A DNA stretch of 64,000 nucleotides from Trifolium pratense (GCF_020283565.1 NC_060059.1:33654838-33718837), one strand, 5' to 3'. Shown: positions 12,501-22,885, numbered from the stretch's first letter. Notes: generated by a model from the sequence alone, not told the origin. A program made the numbers and translations.

Positions 12501-13371
12501 GCTATAGCTGCTATTTGACAACACTTAATACTAAACAGCGCATATCACAGAACAATAGAATTTGTTCAAATTCTGCAACACTACAGCGCTATAGCACTGC
12601 TATTTGACGGCACTATGAATAAATATGCATATCACAGTTTCAAATAGTGATTACAAAAGATACTATGTAACTTAACATTGTGGTTTAACAGTATCCTATG
12701 AGTTATGACTATATCTATGATCACAAACCGCAATTTAAAACGATGACTCAAATAATCCAAAAGACCCATCATTTACCTTTCTTCACCTCAACACTTTCTG
12801 AACTCTTATCATCCTTACTTCCAACTTTGCCACCAGATTTATATTCTTCACTCTTATCAACTACCTGAGACCCTTTAACTGCATAATTCACTTCACCACG
12901 ACGAGATTCAACACTAGAATTACTACCTTCCTTAACATTACCACCACCCTCAAACCTCTGCCATTGTCTAACCTTCCTAAACTCCTTAACAACCGGTTTC
13001 GCAAACTTCTGTTGCCTCCTCCACGCCACTTGCTGTAAAGCATACCCCACCTCAGAAACCGAAAAATACTGCTGCATAAGAAGCACTTGATTCCAATTAA
13101 CTCTCCTCTGCTCAATTGCACCAACAACAAAATCATACTCACCACCTTCACCAACAACACGTAAATGCTGAACAAGACAATCAATAATCGCATTCGCAGC
13201 TGCGAATTCGCTACGAAGCCAATTCATAAACCCATCTCTCTCATCAACAAACCATTGTTGTGGTTGTGGTTGTTGTTGTTGTTGTGGTCTGTACTGTATC
13301 TCACCGCCAGTAACCACTGCCGGAAAATGCTTAATCTCCGGCGTAACTGCATTTCCCATTGGCATTGCCAT
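6579..13371 (-). CDS. ALKBH10B-like: ALKBH10-type RNA N6-methyladenosine demethylase (2OG-Fe(II) dioxygenase)
   Basis: Eight exons in consistent phase: 12777-13371, 11983-12105, 11524-11621, 11266-11383, 8647-8763, 8411-8523, 8144-8298 and 6579-7281. They give 673 residues. The N terminus has a Q-rich tract, then a conserved block WFVDERDGFMNWLRSEFAAA (about residues 40-60) and a following NWNQVL/QQVAWRRQQ region typical of plant ALKBH10 proteins. The catalytic half runs from residue 273 (V-E-G-L-K-L-Y-E-N) through K-R-P-M-R-G-H-G-R-E-M, K-P-D-A-C-I-V-D-F-Y-N-E, F-G-R-P-I-Y-T-L-F-L-T-E-C and K-H455-A-I-P-S-I-H-K-Q-R464, the last giving the distal Fe-binding His and the 2OG-binding Arg. The C terminus is Pro/Gly-rich and disordered. 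The Arabidopsis relative removes m6A from mRNA and promotes flowering. The acceptor of exon 5 was set at 8763 because an earlier AG would bring in an in-frame TAG. The 2.5-kb intron 4 is repeat-filled. Confidence 0.9.
8764..11265 (-). other. Intron 4 of the ALKBH10-like gene
   Basis: About 2.5 kb separating the exons that encode the start of the catalytic domain. It is AT-rich with A-tracts. A segment beginning near 10116 (GGGTTAAATATATGATTTTG, then GGTCTATAAATCAAAG) resembles a dispersed legume repeat, but I could not define its ends. Confidence 0.5.
12420..12615. repeat. MITE-like repeat, copy 2, in intron 1 of the ALKBH10-like gene
   Basis: Shares the CAGCGCTATAGC-GCTATTTGAC motif and neighbouring words (ATTTGTTCAAATTC twice within the copy) with the element at 4186-4395. 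The internal duplication suggests two adjoining or rearranged units. Confidence 0.4.
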
Positions 13372-14152
13372 GAAAACTCAGTCTTTAGCTAGAAATTCAA
13401 AGAATATACAAAATTGTACTTGAAGGAATGGGATTTGAAATTGAAGTGATAAAGATGGAAACTTTGATGAGGAAATTAGGGTTTTTTGAAGAGGAGAGTG
13501 TGAATTGTGAGATCTGAGAATGAAAATTGGAAGGAAATGGAATGAAAAAGGAAAGTGTGTGATGGTTGTTGAGTAATGAGAAGAAAGGGAGTTTGGTGGT
13601 GAATGAATTGAAGATCTAGGGTTAAGATTATTTTATACGCTTTCTTTTCTTATTATTAATTAATTAATTAATTAATATATATTATTATTATTTTTTGATC
13701 ATCAATTATGATTTTTTTAGATTTTTTAATAATATATAAATTTAGAACGGTTTAAGGTAGAGAAAATCTTATTAATTTAAGAAAAACTTAGATTTATTTT
13801 TATTTAAGTGCGTTGGTGAGACTCAAATACGAGACTGTTGAATCTAAGATCTTTTTTATTACGTGTTAGAGAAGAAATGTTTTTTAAGATATTTTTTTAT
13901 GGTATTAAACGACATAGTATATATTAATGGTTTTTGAGTTTTAAATTGTTTTTCTCTCGGTTTGTTTTTTCACATAAGGATTATTGTTTACGCGCAAGTT
14001 TCGTATGCATTTCTTAGCTGTCATGTGTCATCTCTTATTCATTTCTACTAATCGAGAGTGGTGTATCTTATACATGTGGTCATTGCTTATCTATTGCTTT
14101 TTCAAGTACATTCCTTAGGTAAGAGACGAAGGTACAAAATCTTTTAGGCTTT
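13372..14152. other. 5' leader and promoter region of the ALKBH10-like gene
   Basis: The first ~250 bases upstream of the ATG are purine-rich on the plus strand (GAAATTG, GAGGAGAG), that is pyrimidine-rich on the coding strand, typical of plant 5' UTRs. A (TTAA)n tract at about 13652-13676 lies further upstream. No clear TATA box was identified. Confidence 0.4.
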
Positions 14153-14442
14153 GTTTGGATTGGTGGTATGAGATGGAATGGAGTGGTATGTGGTGGTATG
14201 AAGTGAAGTTCCATTGTTTGGATTCTTTAAAAATGAATGGAATGGAGTGGTATGTGATGGTATGGATTCCATCCCATTCCATCATTTTCTCTTATTTTTC
14301 TTCCCCTCCAATTTGGGGTGTATGGGATGGAATACAAAATGTCCAAACAATGGAATACATTTTATGCTCCATTCCATCCCGCTCCGCTCCATTCCATCTT
14401 ATTCCATTCCGCTCCATTCCGTTATGTACCATCAATCCAAAC
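14153..14442. mobile_element. Fold-back/MITE-like element with GTTTGGATTG ends
   Basis: Starts GTTTGGATTGGTGG and ends CCATCAATCCAAAC, matching in inverted orientation at 13 of 14 bases. A second inner inverted pair (CCATTGTTTGGA / TCCAAACAATGG) makes the whole 290-base unit able to fold. The interior is a run of GGAATGG and CCATTCC words. The open frames here are by-products of this composition. Target duplications were not clear. Confidence 0.6.
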
Positions 14443-16457
14443 GTTTTCTTAGAGAGAAATAAGTTTGTGTTGCTTATAAATGATATGTGATGAAAGACCT
14501 AATCAAAAATCTTAAAGAATCTAAAATAAGGAAAAATGCATTTGAGATGCTCTAAATACTAGTATTAGTACGTGGTGGCAAAATATGATGTCGAAATCCA
14601 AATAATATAACTTTTATAGTACCCTTTTAAGTCTTTTTTATAAAAATAATTCGTTTTTTAGACTCATTAAATAACTGATGTATTATCATCAAAAAAAAAT
14701 AACCGATGTATTTTATCTATAATATAGAGTAGATACATCAATTATTTAATGAATATAAAAAATCTATTGTTTCTTATTTAATGAAGTTAGTATTATGTTT
14801 AGAGTTTGGAATTCTGATGTTGAAAAGAAGGAAAAAGATAGGAGGATTTTTTGGTGGTTTTGATTTTAGATTGTTTGATTGAGATTTTTCAATTTATATT
14901 TCAGGCTTAATTTTATTGATGTTGAAATTTGAGATATTTCATCTTTATTTAATGGTTTTTATCTCTTTTTTTTTTTTTACGGAAAATTAATGGTTTTGAT
15001 CTTGTGGCTAGTCAAATTTATGCTTTTTCATGCTTGTATATAGAATATAAATTCTAAAATTTTGAAGACTTCTCCACCTTACATTTGCACTTAAAGTCTT
15101 TAGTTTTAAATGAACCTAACCAAACTTTTGTCCATTTGTCAATGTTATTAAGATTGATTTTCAGTGGTAAGAAATTTTGATACCGACTTTAATAGTAATG
15201 AATAATCACGTTGTGAAAAGTACTAAATGGATGCTTTAAGTGTTGATATTAAAACTTCAACCACATGCTTTTACTTGACTTTCAGCATGACATGTTTTAA
15301 TTAGTGCAAATATTCTAAGGTTGGGTAAACTTGAGAGAATGAACTTACTTTTATATAATTAAAAAAATAAATGAACTTACTTTAATGTTCACATTGTGAA
15401 CTTGTGAAAAAATCAGTAAAAATAAAAACTTGTGGAAAAAAGTTCTTATTTGGAACTTATGGGGAAAAAATTATTATTTTGAATGAGTTTTTATTTACAT
15501 GCAAAATGTGAAAAATACTTATTTAGGTGAAAAGGCTAAAAAGCAGTTGTATTTATTTCATAAGTCAACAATTGTTGATTACAAAAATGAATGATTAATA
15601 CTCTTTGATAACATCAGGTTATATTAAGTGTTTTTTAGTAAATTTTTATGCTTAATTTACATGGTTTAGAGATTATTATAGCAGAATTTGATACATTATA
15701 CAGAGTTTAAAGAAAAAAGACACACTGATAAAACCATGGAGAGGAGACTATCCACGGTTTGTGGGTAGTCAAAAGGAAAAGGAAAAGGAAAAAACGGCAA
15801 CAAACTAGAAACACGGAATTAAGAGCAATGTTTTCGGTTCTATTTTCTTTTCTATGTTGTTTGTTTTCTTTTGTAATGAGTAGCTAAATTTATCTGGATT
15901 AGAAATTGTTGATCAACCTCCTTTGAACTATCTAAACCATGCGGTTCATGAGTATTACCTTATGCAATTGAAACTTATATTTATTTATTAATTTTTATGT
16001 TTAATGTTTTTCTTTACTTGATCAAGAATTGATTTTAAGGAATAATTCATAACTAGTCGTAGGTTTTATGATTGGATCTAGAATTAATGTTTAATGAAGT
16101 AAATTGCTTTAGAGATATAGAATTATTTAGTATGACTAAGAATTTAGCGTTCGTTTATGTTTTGTTATAAGATAAATGCATAATTCATAATTGGTTCCTT
16201 AACATGTTTCCTAAGAACACATGTTAACTTTTTTCTTTTTATAATATGATGAGTAGACCTAAGAGACTATGGTGATATATTAAATAAACGGGGTCTTGTG
16301 AGCCAAATTGTTGCGAATATAGAAATTCAATTGTCATTTTTAAAACCTTAATTATGAAGAGAGAAATGGAGGGTATTTCCAATAATTTATAGCAGTTTTT
16401 CGTCATTATGCAATTCACTCAAAACAATGTGCAAAAATCCCCCATTTTATGCTTTTT
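14443..16457. other. Intergenic, AT-rich
   Basis: About 2 kb with no convincing coding region. The open frame that begins at 16408 starts in this flanking DNA but owes its coding character to the LINE insertion that follows. Confidence 0.5.
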
Positions 16458-16475
16458 AAACGACCTAAGTTCAAT
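16458..16475. repeat. Target-site duplication, left copy, of the LINE at 16476
   Basis: AAACGACCTAAGTTCAAT, repeated at 17098-17115 with a single difference (G16462 against A17102). Confidence 0.85.
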
Positions 16476-17097
16476 CGATAATCTTAGATGCCCAATCCAA
16501 ATTGGCCGGGCTGCGTTTGATCAGTGGAACGAGTGGATTGCCGTCCATAAGCTGCGAAGTAACGATGATCAGGATGATTCGCCTGTCAGCATCATTCGGT
16601 GGGAAAAGCCTCGTATAGGATGGTTAAAGTGCAATGTAGATGCAGCATTTTTTGTCGGTGCAGGTAGGACCGCGATGGGTGCTTGTTTTCGTAATAATTC
16701 TGGTGAATTTATGGCTGGAATTACGCAGTGGCGGCAAATGACTTTATCAACAGAGGAGGGTGAAGCATGGGCACTATTGCAAGCTATGAATGAAGCTAAG
16801 AGTAGAGGTTTTGAAAGCGTCCAGTTTGAAAGTGACTCTCAAGTGTTGGTTGATGCTATTCGTACCAAACGGCGAGGCAATTCAGAGTTTCTCTCAATCG
16901 TTAATGAAATTATTCTTGTTATGTTATCATGTGTAAACTTTGAAGTTAAGTTTATTAGGAGACAAGTGAATTCGGTTGCTCACAATTTAGCTAGGGCGGC
17001 CAATTCCTGGACTAGTTTCCATAGATTTGAGATTATTCCTTCATGTATTGAACTTTTGATAATTAATGAAATGCAGTAAGTTTGTTTGGTTCAAAAA
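16476..17097 (+). mobile_element. 5'-truncated LINE, RNase H 3' end
   Basis: A non-LTR retrotransposon 3' fragment on the plus strand ending in an A-run (17093-17100) and bounded by an 18-base target duplication. The open frame 16408-17079 (223 codons) encodes an RNase H-like (RVT_3 type) domain: W-L-K-C-N-V-D-A-A-F, T-E-E-G-E-A-W-A-L-L-Q-A, F-E-S-D-S-Q-V-L-V-D-A and a final V-N-S-V-A-H-N-L-A-R. The first 22 codons of that frame, up to position 16473, are host flank and duplication, so its ATG is not part of the element. The reverse transcriptase is missing, so this copy cannot move by itself. Confidence 0.85.
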
Positions 17098-17115
17098 AAA
17101 CAACCTAAGTTCAAT
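17098..17115. repeat. Target-site duplication, right copy, of the LINE at 16476
   Basis: AAACAACCTAAGTTCAAT directly after and overlapping the A-tail, pairing with 16458-16475. The length fits target-primed reverse transcription. Confidence 0.85.
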
Positions 17116-17279
17116 ATAATTGTTGAGTTAAATAATTAATCTCAATTTGTGTGGAGACCTTACCCATCATTATTATTATTCGAACGATTTGGTACAATTG
17201 CCAAATTACTTAGTACTCTTCAAATCCATTTAGTTGAGTGGTGATTAAATTCAATACTTTGTGTATATATTTAAAATAA

Positions 17280-17453
17280 GGAAAATGTTAACATGTGCAC
17301 CAAAGACATATGTTAAGAATACAAATGTAATAATATTTTTTTGTAATTTGTGCATTATATTTTTTAAACATTAAATTCTTTTATGTTATTAAATATAAAT
17401 TTCTATTTTTAGATACTTAACATGTGCCATTGGTGCACATGTTAACATGACCC
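17280..17453. mobile_element. Mutator-type MITE with 9-base target duplication
   Basis: A 174-base non-coding element. Ends are GGAAAATGTTAACATGTGCACC on the left and the inverted GGGTCATGTTAACATGTGCACC on the right, sharing 18 contiguous bases. It is flanked by the 9-base duplication TTAAAATAA at 17271-17279 and 17454-17462. A 9-base duplication with GG-starting ends fits the Mutator superfamily. Confidence 0.8.
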
Positions 17454-17480
17454 TTAAAATAATTATACTTGAATGCAAAC

Positions 17481-17704
17481 TGTTATGATTCAAAGATAAA
17501 GAGAGAATTGAAGGAAAAGATTCTTCATTATTGAATAGAATGAATTGTTCTTACACTAATCATCACTTATATACAATCATAAAGGATCTACCATAAGCTA
17601 AGCTACACTATCCACACAATAACTTGTGCTACAAGTTAGTTACAAACTAGTTAGCTATACAATGTGTAATTCAACTTAGGCTTGATCATGAGCATCACTT
17701 AACA
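17481..17704 (-). repeat. 3' LTR of the copia element
   Basis: 224 bases, identical by eye to 22053-22276. It contains the gag-pol stop codon (17676-17678), so the last codons of the frame are read from the LTR. Confidence 0.95.
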
Positions 17705-20700
17705 TCCTCCCACAAGCTGATGCTTGGTATATGTCAAGCAATCCAAGATTGGACAAGAGATTGTTAAACTTTGGTGCAGGCAATGCTTTTGTTAGAAAGT
17801 CTGCTAACTGATCATGTGTTGAAATAGGAAGCAACCTCATCAAGCCTTCTTGTACCTTCTCTCTAACAAGGTGACAGTCAATCTCTATATGCTTAGTCCT
17901 TTCATGAAAGACAGGATTGGAAGCTATGTGTAAAGCACTCTGGTTGTCACAGAATAACACTGGCTGTTTGGAACTCTCAATGTGTAAATCTTTCAGCAAG
18001 TATAGCAGCCATGTTAATTCACAAGTTGCTGAAGATAGTGCTCTATATTCTGCTTCAGAGGATGATTTGGATATAGTTGACTGCTTCTTAGCTTTCCATG
18101 AAACTAGTGATGAACCTAAGAAGAAACAATATCCAGTTGTTGATTTCCTTGTATCTAAGCACCCTGCCCAGTCAGCATCTGAGTATCCAAGGAGTTGTGT
18201 ATCTGTGTTTCTGTGGAACATGAGCCCTCTACCAGGATTGTGCTTGAGATATCTAATGACTCTACAGGCTGCTTTGTAGTGTGTCACAGTAGGGTTATGC
18301 AAGAACTGACTTAACTGTTGTGTTGCATATGTTATATCAGGCCTGGTGTTTGTGAGATATAATAATTTCCCTACAAGTCTCCTGTACAAGCTTATATCTT
18401 CAAATGGTTTCCCATTGTCTTGATGTAGCTTGATAGAAGGATCCAGAGGTGTAGATGCAGGTTTGGAGCCAAGCAAACCTGAGTCATTGAGCAGATCAAG
18501 ACAGTATTTCCTCTGAGAAATGTTGATGCCTTCATTAGAATGAGCAACTTCCAAACCAAGAAAGTACTTCACAACTCCCAAATCCTTGATTTTGAAGTTG
18601 TGATCCAGAATGGCTTTGATTCTATCTATCTCTTGCATATTAGTGCCAGCCAATATCACATCATCAACATATATAAGTAATGCAGTGAAGTTGTTTTGTT
18701 GATTGAGTGTGAATAATGAATAATCAGAGGTGGATTGTGTATATCCCTCCCTGACTAACAAAGATGTAAGCTTCTCATACCACTTTCTGCTGGCTTGTTT
18801 CAAACCATACAAACTCTTGAGCAGCTTACATACTTGGTTAGGCTTAGTGCACTGAACACCATCTGGTATTTGCATATAAACATTCTCCTGCAAATCTCCA
18901 TGTAAGAAGGCATTATTTACATCCAACTGATGTAGGAACCACCCTTTGATAGATGCAATGGCAAGAAGCATTCTAACTGTAGTGAGTTTAGCAACAGGTG
19001 AGAAAGTGTCAAAAAGATCAAGACCTTCTACCTGGTTATAACCTTTAGCTACAAGTCTGGCTTTGTATCTCTCTATGGTGCCATCAGACTTGTGCTTAAT
19101 TTTGTAAACCCACTTGTTACCAATTGGCTTAACATTAGGTGGCAAATCTACAATCTTCCAAGTGCCAGTACGAGTCAATGCCTCAAGCTCAGAATTCATA
19201 GCTTGTATCCAATGTTCTGATCTACAAGCTTCATTATAGGTTTTAGGTTCTGTGTGTTGTGTGAGAGACATTGTGTAGACACTATGTGAAGAAGACAAAT
19301 GATCTAAAGAATGAAATGAGGAGATAGGATAGAGAATACCTAGAGATGATGGCTGTGTGGATGAATCTGAAGAACTGCATACATAATCAGACAGATAGGA
19401 AGGTTTATGTTTTATCCTGTCAGGCCTAACCAATGGTGAAGTAGCAGTTGGTGTAGGGTTAGGTAAATTATGTTGTGGGTTAGGGGTGTTAGGAGGTGAG
19501 TCATTTGGTGGTGTAATGGCAGAAGTGTCAAAGTATTGGGTTGAATTATCTGGTGAAGGAGTGATGGAATCACAGTCAAGGATTGAATGGTAATGCCAAT
19601 GGATTTTGGAATGATTGGTAGTATAGGGTAAAATATGATCAAAATGTTTAACATTTCTTGAAATGAAAATGTCTCTAGATTCAAGATCAAAAAGGATGGT
19701 GCCTTTGACACCTTGCTTGTAGCCTAAGAAAATGCATTTTCTACCCCTTGGTGATAGTTTTGTTCTATTAGCAGTTAAAGTAGATGCATATGCAAGAGAA
19801 CCAAAAACTTTCAAATCATTTAAATCAGGTAAAGATTGATGCAACATTTCATATGGTGATTTGTTTTCAAGTACAAGTGTGGGAATTCTATTAATGATGT
19901 ATGCAGCATGTAATACAGCATAAGACCAGAAATTTTTAGGCAAATTAGACTGGTATAAAAGAGCTCTACCAATGTTCAAAAGATGTTGATGTTTCCTCTC
20001 CACTCTACCATTTTGTTGTGGAGATTCTACACAACTTGTTTGATGTAAAATGCCATTAGAAGAGTAGTAATCATGCATTAGAAACTCAGGTCCATTATCA
20101 GACCTAACAATTTTGACTTGATGATTATATTGAGTTTTTATCATTTTGAGTAAAGTTACTATATGAGTTCTAGTTTCAGCTTTAGATTTCATTAAGATAA
20201 TCCATGTAAATCTGCTATAATCATCTACAGCAGTTAAGAAATATGAATAACCATGAACAGATTTTATTGATATAGGGCCCCAAATGTCAAAATGAATTAC
20301 ATCATAAGCAGCAACTGCTTTATTAAAACTACTACCATAAGGCAGTTTCTTAAACCTAGCAAGGTGACAAATGTCACATATTCCTTTATGATCTGCTGTT
20401 ACATAAGGGAACTTATTTTTCAAACTAACAAGTCTATGATGGGAAGGGTGCCCTAATCTAAAATGCCATATAGCTGTTTTGGGAATGGTGGCATGGTTAG
20501 AACCATCAATAGAAGCAACATGAGCCAATCTATCTGTGAGTTTAAGGTGATACAGGCCTTCATGCTCATCACCAGAACCAATCATCTTCAAGCACTTCTT
20601 GTCCTGAATGACACATTGTGAACCAGTGAAATTAACAATGTAATTAGATGAACTACAAAGTTTGGACACAGCAAGTAAATTGATTGAAAAAGCAGGCACA

Positions 20701-21839
20701 TATAGAACATCATGAATGACTAAATTTGAAGAAAAATTAACAATACCATAATATTTGGCAATTGCAAAATTTCCATTAGGCAATTTAATGTGAATAGGAT
20801 TGATTTCAATATATGATTGAAACCAAGATAATGAATTGCATATGTGGTGACTAGCACCTGAATCAATGATCCAAGTACCAAGAACACATGCATTATGAGA
20901 AGAAAGATGAATACCTTTGTGAATCACTGATGAATGATCAGTGATGATGGAAGAACCAACCTGATTGGAGCTTGCAGAACCAACATTAGATGCAAGATTG
21001 GAATTCTGAAGGAGAGTCATGAGCTTATCATACTGATCTTGAGAGAGTGATGGAGGAGTAGGAGCAACATTAGAATCAACACTACCTCCCTCAGCTGCAA
21101 CATTATGAGCAGATGAAAACTTCTTCATGTGTGGTGGTACACCATTCTTTTTGAAGCAATTTTCAACCACATGATTGTCCTTTCCACAATAAGAACAACT
21201 ACGTGTAGAAGATTTGGAACTAGAAGAAGGTTTTGCAGATCTTGCAGCATTAACCAAAATCTTAGAATCATCAATTTCAGCAAAATTACCTTGGCGTTCA
21301 TGCTGGATAACTAGGGAGAAAACTCGGTTAATTGGAGGAAGAGGCTCCATGATCAAGATCTGTGACTTAACAGTAGAAAAATTCTCATTCAAACCAGTTA
21401 GAAAACGAACGGTTTGAAGCAAGGTGTGATTTCTACGCGCAGACCTCATAGCTTCGCAAGCACAACGCTGACGGCAAGTGCAAGAAGGAATTGGAAGATA
21501 CAACTCCAATTCTTCCCAAAGAGTCTTGAGTTCAGAGTAGAAATCAGTTACAGAACGATTATCTTGTTTCAAAGCATAGATTTCTTGTTGAAGTTCAGAG
21601 ATACGAACCAAATCACCTTGCGAGAAACGTTCACGAAGATCATTCCATATATCAATGGCGTTCTCCATGAATACGACAGATTGAGCAATCGAAGGAGAAA
21701 TGGAGTTCAAAATCCAAGATGAAATCAACTGATTGCAACGGTGCCAAGCACGATATGCAGGATCAAAGTCATCGTCCGGCATTGGAAGAGCACCGGTGAT
21801 GAAATCAAGCTTCATCTTCGCACCAAGCGCACGTTTCAT
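17676..21839 (-). CDS. Copia gag-pol polyprotein
   Basis: One uninterrupted frame; counted from the first downstream ATG at 21839 it has 1,387 residues. Gag (UBN2 type) leads to a zinc knuckle C215-x2-C218-x4-H223-x4-C228, protease D326-S-G-A, a pre-integrase HHCC zone (about 458-492), the integrase core (D518, D581 and the Glu of V-E-R-K-H), reverse transcriptase with L-D-V (D973) and Y-V-D-D 1057-1060, and an RNase H domain near 1190-1340 containing S-S-S-E-A-E-Y-R. The frame is open further 5' to 21962 and encodes the usual copia gag start there, but the natural ATG (21969-21971) is followed after one codon by TGA. Translation from 21839 would lack about 40 N-terminal gag residues, so capsid function may be lost unless the stop is read through. 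Reverse transcriptase and integrase look undamaged. Confidence 0.95.
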   Translation of the reverse strand: MKRALGAKMKLDFITGALPMPDDDFDPAYRAWHRCNQLISSWILNSISPSIAQSVVFMENAIDIWNDLRERFSQGDLVRISELQQEIYALKQDNRSVTDFYSELKTLWEELELYLPIPSCTCRQRCACEAMRSARRNHTLLQTVRFLTGLNENFSTVKSQILIMEPLPPINRVFSLVIQHERQGNFAEIDDSKILVNAARSAKPSSSSKSSTRSCSYCGKDNHVVENCFKKNGVPPHMKKFSSAHNVAAEGGSVDSNVAPTPPSLSQDQYDKLMTLLQNSNLASNVGSASSNQVGSSIITDHSSVIHKGIHLSSHNACVLGTWIIDSGASHHICNSLSWFQSYIEINPIHIKLPNGNFAIAKYYGIVNFSSNLVIHDVLYVPAFSINLLAVSKLCSSSNYIVNFTGSQCVIQDKKCLKMIGSGDEHEGLYHLKLTDRLAHVASIDGSNHATIPKTAIWHFRLGHPSHHRLVSLKNKFPYVTADHKGICDICHLARFKKLPYGSSFNKAVAAYDVIHFDIWGPISIKSVHGYSYFLTAVDDYSRFTWIILMKSKAETRTHIVTLLKMIKTQYNHQVKIVRSDNGPEFLMHDYYSSNGILHQTSCVESPQQNGRVERKHQHLLNIGRALLYQSNLPKNFWSYAVLHAAYIINRIPTLVLENKSPYEMLHQSLPDLNDLKVFGSLAYASTLTANRTKLSPRGRKCIFLGYKQGVKGTILFDLESRDIFISRNVKHFDHILPYTTNHSKIHWHYHSILDCDSITPSPDNSTQYFDTSAITPPNDSPPNTPNPQHNLPNPTPTATSPLVRPDRIKHKPSYLSDYVCSSSDSSTQPSSLGILYPISSFHSLDHLSSSHSVYTMSLTQHTEPKTYNEACRSEHWIQAMNSELEALTRTGTWKIVDLPPNVKPIGNKWVYKIKHKSDGTIERYKARLVAKGYNQVEGLDLFDTFSPVAKLTTVRMLLAIASIKGWFLHQLDVNNAFLHGDLQENVYMQIPDGVQCTKPNQVCKLLKSLYGLKQASRKWYEKLTSLLVREGYTQSTSDYSLFTLNQQNNFTALLIYVDDVILAGTNMQEIDRIKAILDHNFKIKDLGVVKYFLGLEVAHSNEGINISQRKYCLDLLNDSGLLGSKPASTPLDPSIKLHQDNGKPFEDISLYRRLVGKLLYLTNTRPDITYATQQLSQFLHNPTVTHYKAACRVIRYLKHNPGRGLMFHRNTDTQLLGYSDADWAGCLDTRKSTTGYCFFLGSSLVSWKAKKQSTISKSSSEAEYRALSSATCELTWLLYLLKDLHIESSKQPVLFCDNQSALHIASNPVFHERTKHIEIDCHLVREKVQEGLMRLLPISTHDQLADFLTKALPAPKFNNLLSNLGLLDIYQASACGRMLSDAHDQA
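17705..17716 (-). other. Polypurine tract of the copia element
   Basis: CTTGTGGGAGGA on the minus strand, abutting the 3' LTR; the usual primer for plus-strand DNA synthesis. Confidence 0.8.
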
Positions 21840-22038
21840 AGAACGTGACCAAGAATGGTAGTTAGCACCGGTGAGAAGAGGAGTAACAATAACAGATGAA
21901 GGTCCATCGCCGGGATGGACATAGTAAGGAGAAGAATTGTCAAGAACTGGATCAGGTTGAGCTCAAACCATGATGAAAAACGGTTACGGCAGCGGAAGAA
22001 AACAGTTACGGTGGTGGAAAAACGGTTAGGATCTTGAA

Positions 22039-22052
22039 GGCGGATGATACCA
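22039..22052 (-). other. Primer-binding site of the copia element
   Basis: TGGTATCATCCGCC directly after the 5' LTR. The first eight bases TGGTATCA match the complement of the initiator tRNA-Met 3' end, the common primer of plant copia elements. Confidence 0.8.
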
Positions 22053-22276
22053 TGTTATGATTCAAAGATAAAGAGAGAATTGAAGGAAAAGATTCTTCAT
22101 TATTGAATAGAATGAATTGTTCTTACACTAATCATCACTTATATACAATCATAAAGGATCTACCATAAGCTAAGCTACACTATCCACACAATAACTTGTG
22201 CTACAAGTTAGTTACAAACTAGTTAGCTATACAATGTGTAATTCAACTTAGGCTTGATCATGAGCATCACTTAACA
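22053..22276 (-). repeat. 5' LTR of the copia element
   Basis: 224 bases, TG...CA, identical by eye to the 3' LTR. Its promoter would drive transcription toward lower coordinates. Confidence 0.95.
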
Positions 22277-22565
22277 CAAACAAACAACAATTTGCGCCGC
22301 TAACTTTTTTTTATGACAAAATCAATCTTCTTGAAAACTACACCTAGAGACCTAGGAGATACGACATTGATATACATGACTCTTTGAACTCTTTTTAGAT
22401 GATCCACAATTCATGGTGCTAGAAAGGCAAAAGTATCAATTACGAATAGTATAAAAGCATGTTTATGCAAGCTATATAATTTAATTATTGTATCGTGTGC
22501 GTATGCACATGTAAACGATGTGTATTTAAATGGATTAAGATTAGTATATAATTTAAATTAAATTA

Positions 22566-22885
22566 GTTTTTTTTTAAGCAAATTATATTATTAAAAAATA
22601 TATATATTATTAAAGAGACTTCATTCTAGCACAAGCAGTGCAAATAAAGAGAGAGCCAGAGTCTTTACATAGAGAGTCACCAGGCAAAGAATTCAAAGCC
22701 GCAACAACAAAAATAAAGATAAAGGATAATCAAAACTCTTACACTTAATTTTAAACCACCACCACACTTGAATTTTAATTTGATCAACTACTGATTCAAT
22801 ATGACATTCCTTTGAATTAAAGACAAGATTGTTACGCGCCTTCCAAATAACCAAAATCATAGCCAACCAAATAACCTGAGAGCAA
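22566..22885 (-). mobile_element. LINE 3'-end remnant
   Basis: Minus-strand translation gives the C-terminal tail typical of plant LINEs: V-I-W-K-A-R-N-N-L-V-F-N, then I-E-S-V-V-D-Q-I-K-I, then a W-W-W-F segment, followed by a short 3' UTR and an A-run (22567-22575 as T on the plus strand). 5' part missing; target duplication not found. Confidence 0.7.

Larger units (their letters stand above)
17476..22281 (-). mobile_element. Full-length Ty1/copia LTR retrotransposon
   Basis: Element body 17481-22276 (4,796 bases) flanked by the 5-base duplication CAAAC at 17476-17480 and 22277-22281. It carries 224-base LTRs starting TG and ending CA, a primer-binding site, one gag-pol frame and a polypurine tract, all oriented on the minus strand. 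Domain order protease-integrase-reverse transcriptase-RNase H defines copia type. The LTRs read identical by eye, implying recent insertion. An in-frame TGA at 21963-21965 follows two codons after the expected gag ATG. Confidence 0.96.

Noticed and set aside
14155..14490. Two overlapping ~80-110 codon frames on the plus strand
   Set aside because: They lie inside the GGAATGG-rich fold-back element and have no protein-family character.
17917..18279. 120-codon open frame on the plus strand
   Set aside because: Antisense shadow of the copia RNase H/RT coding region.
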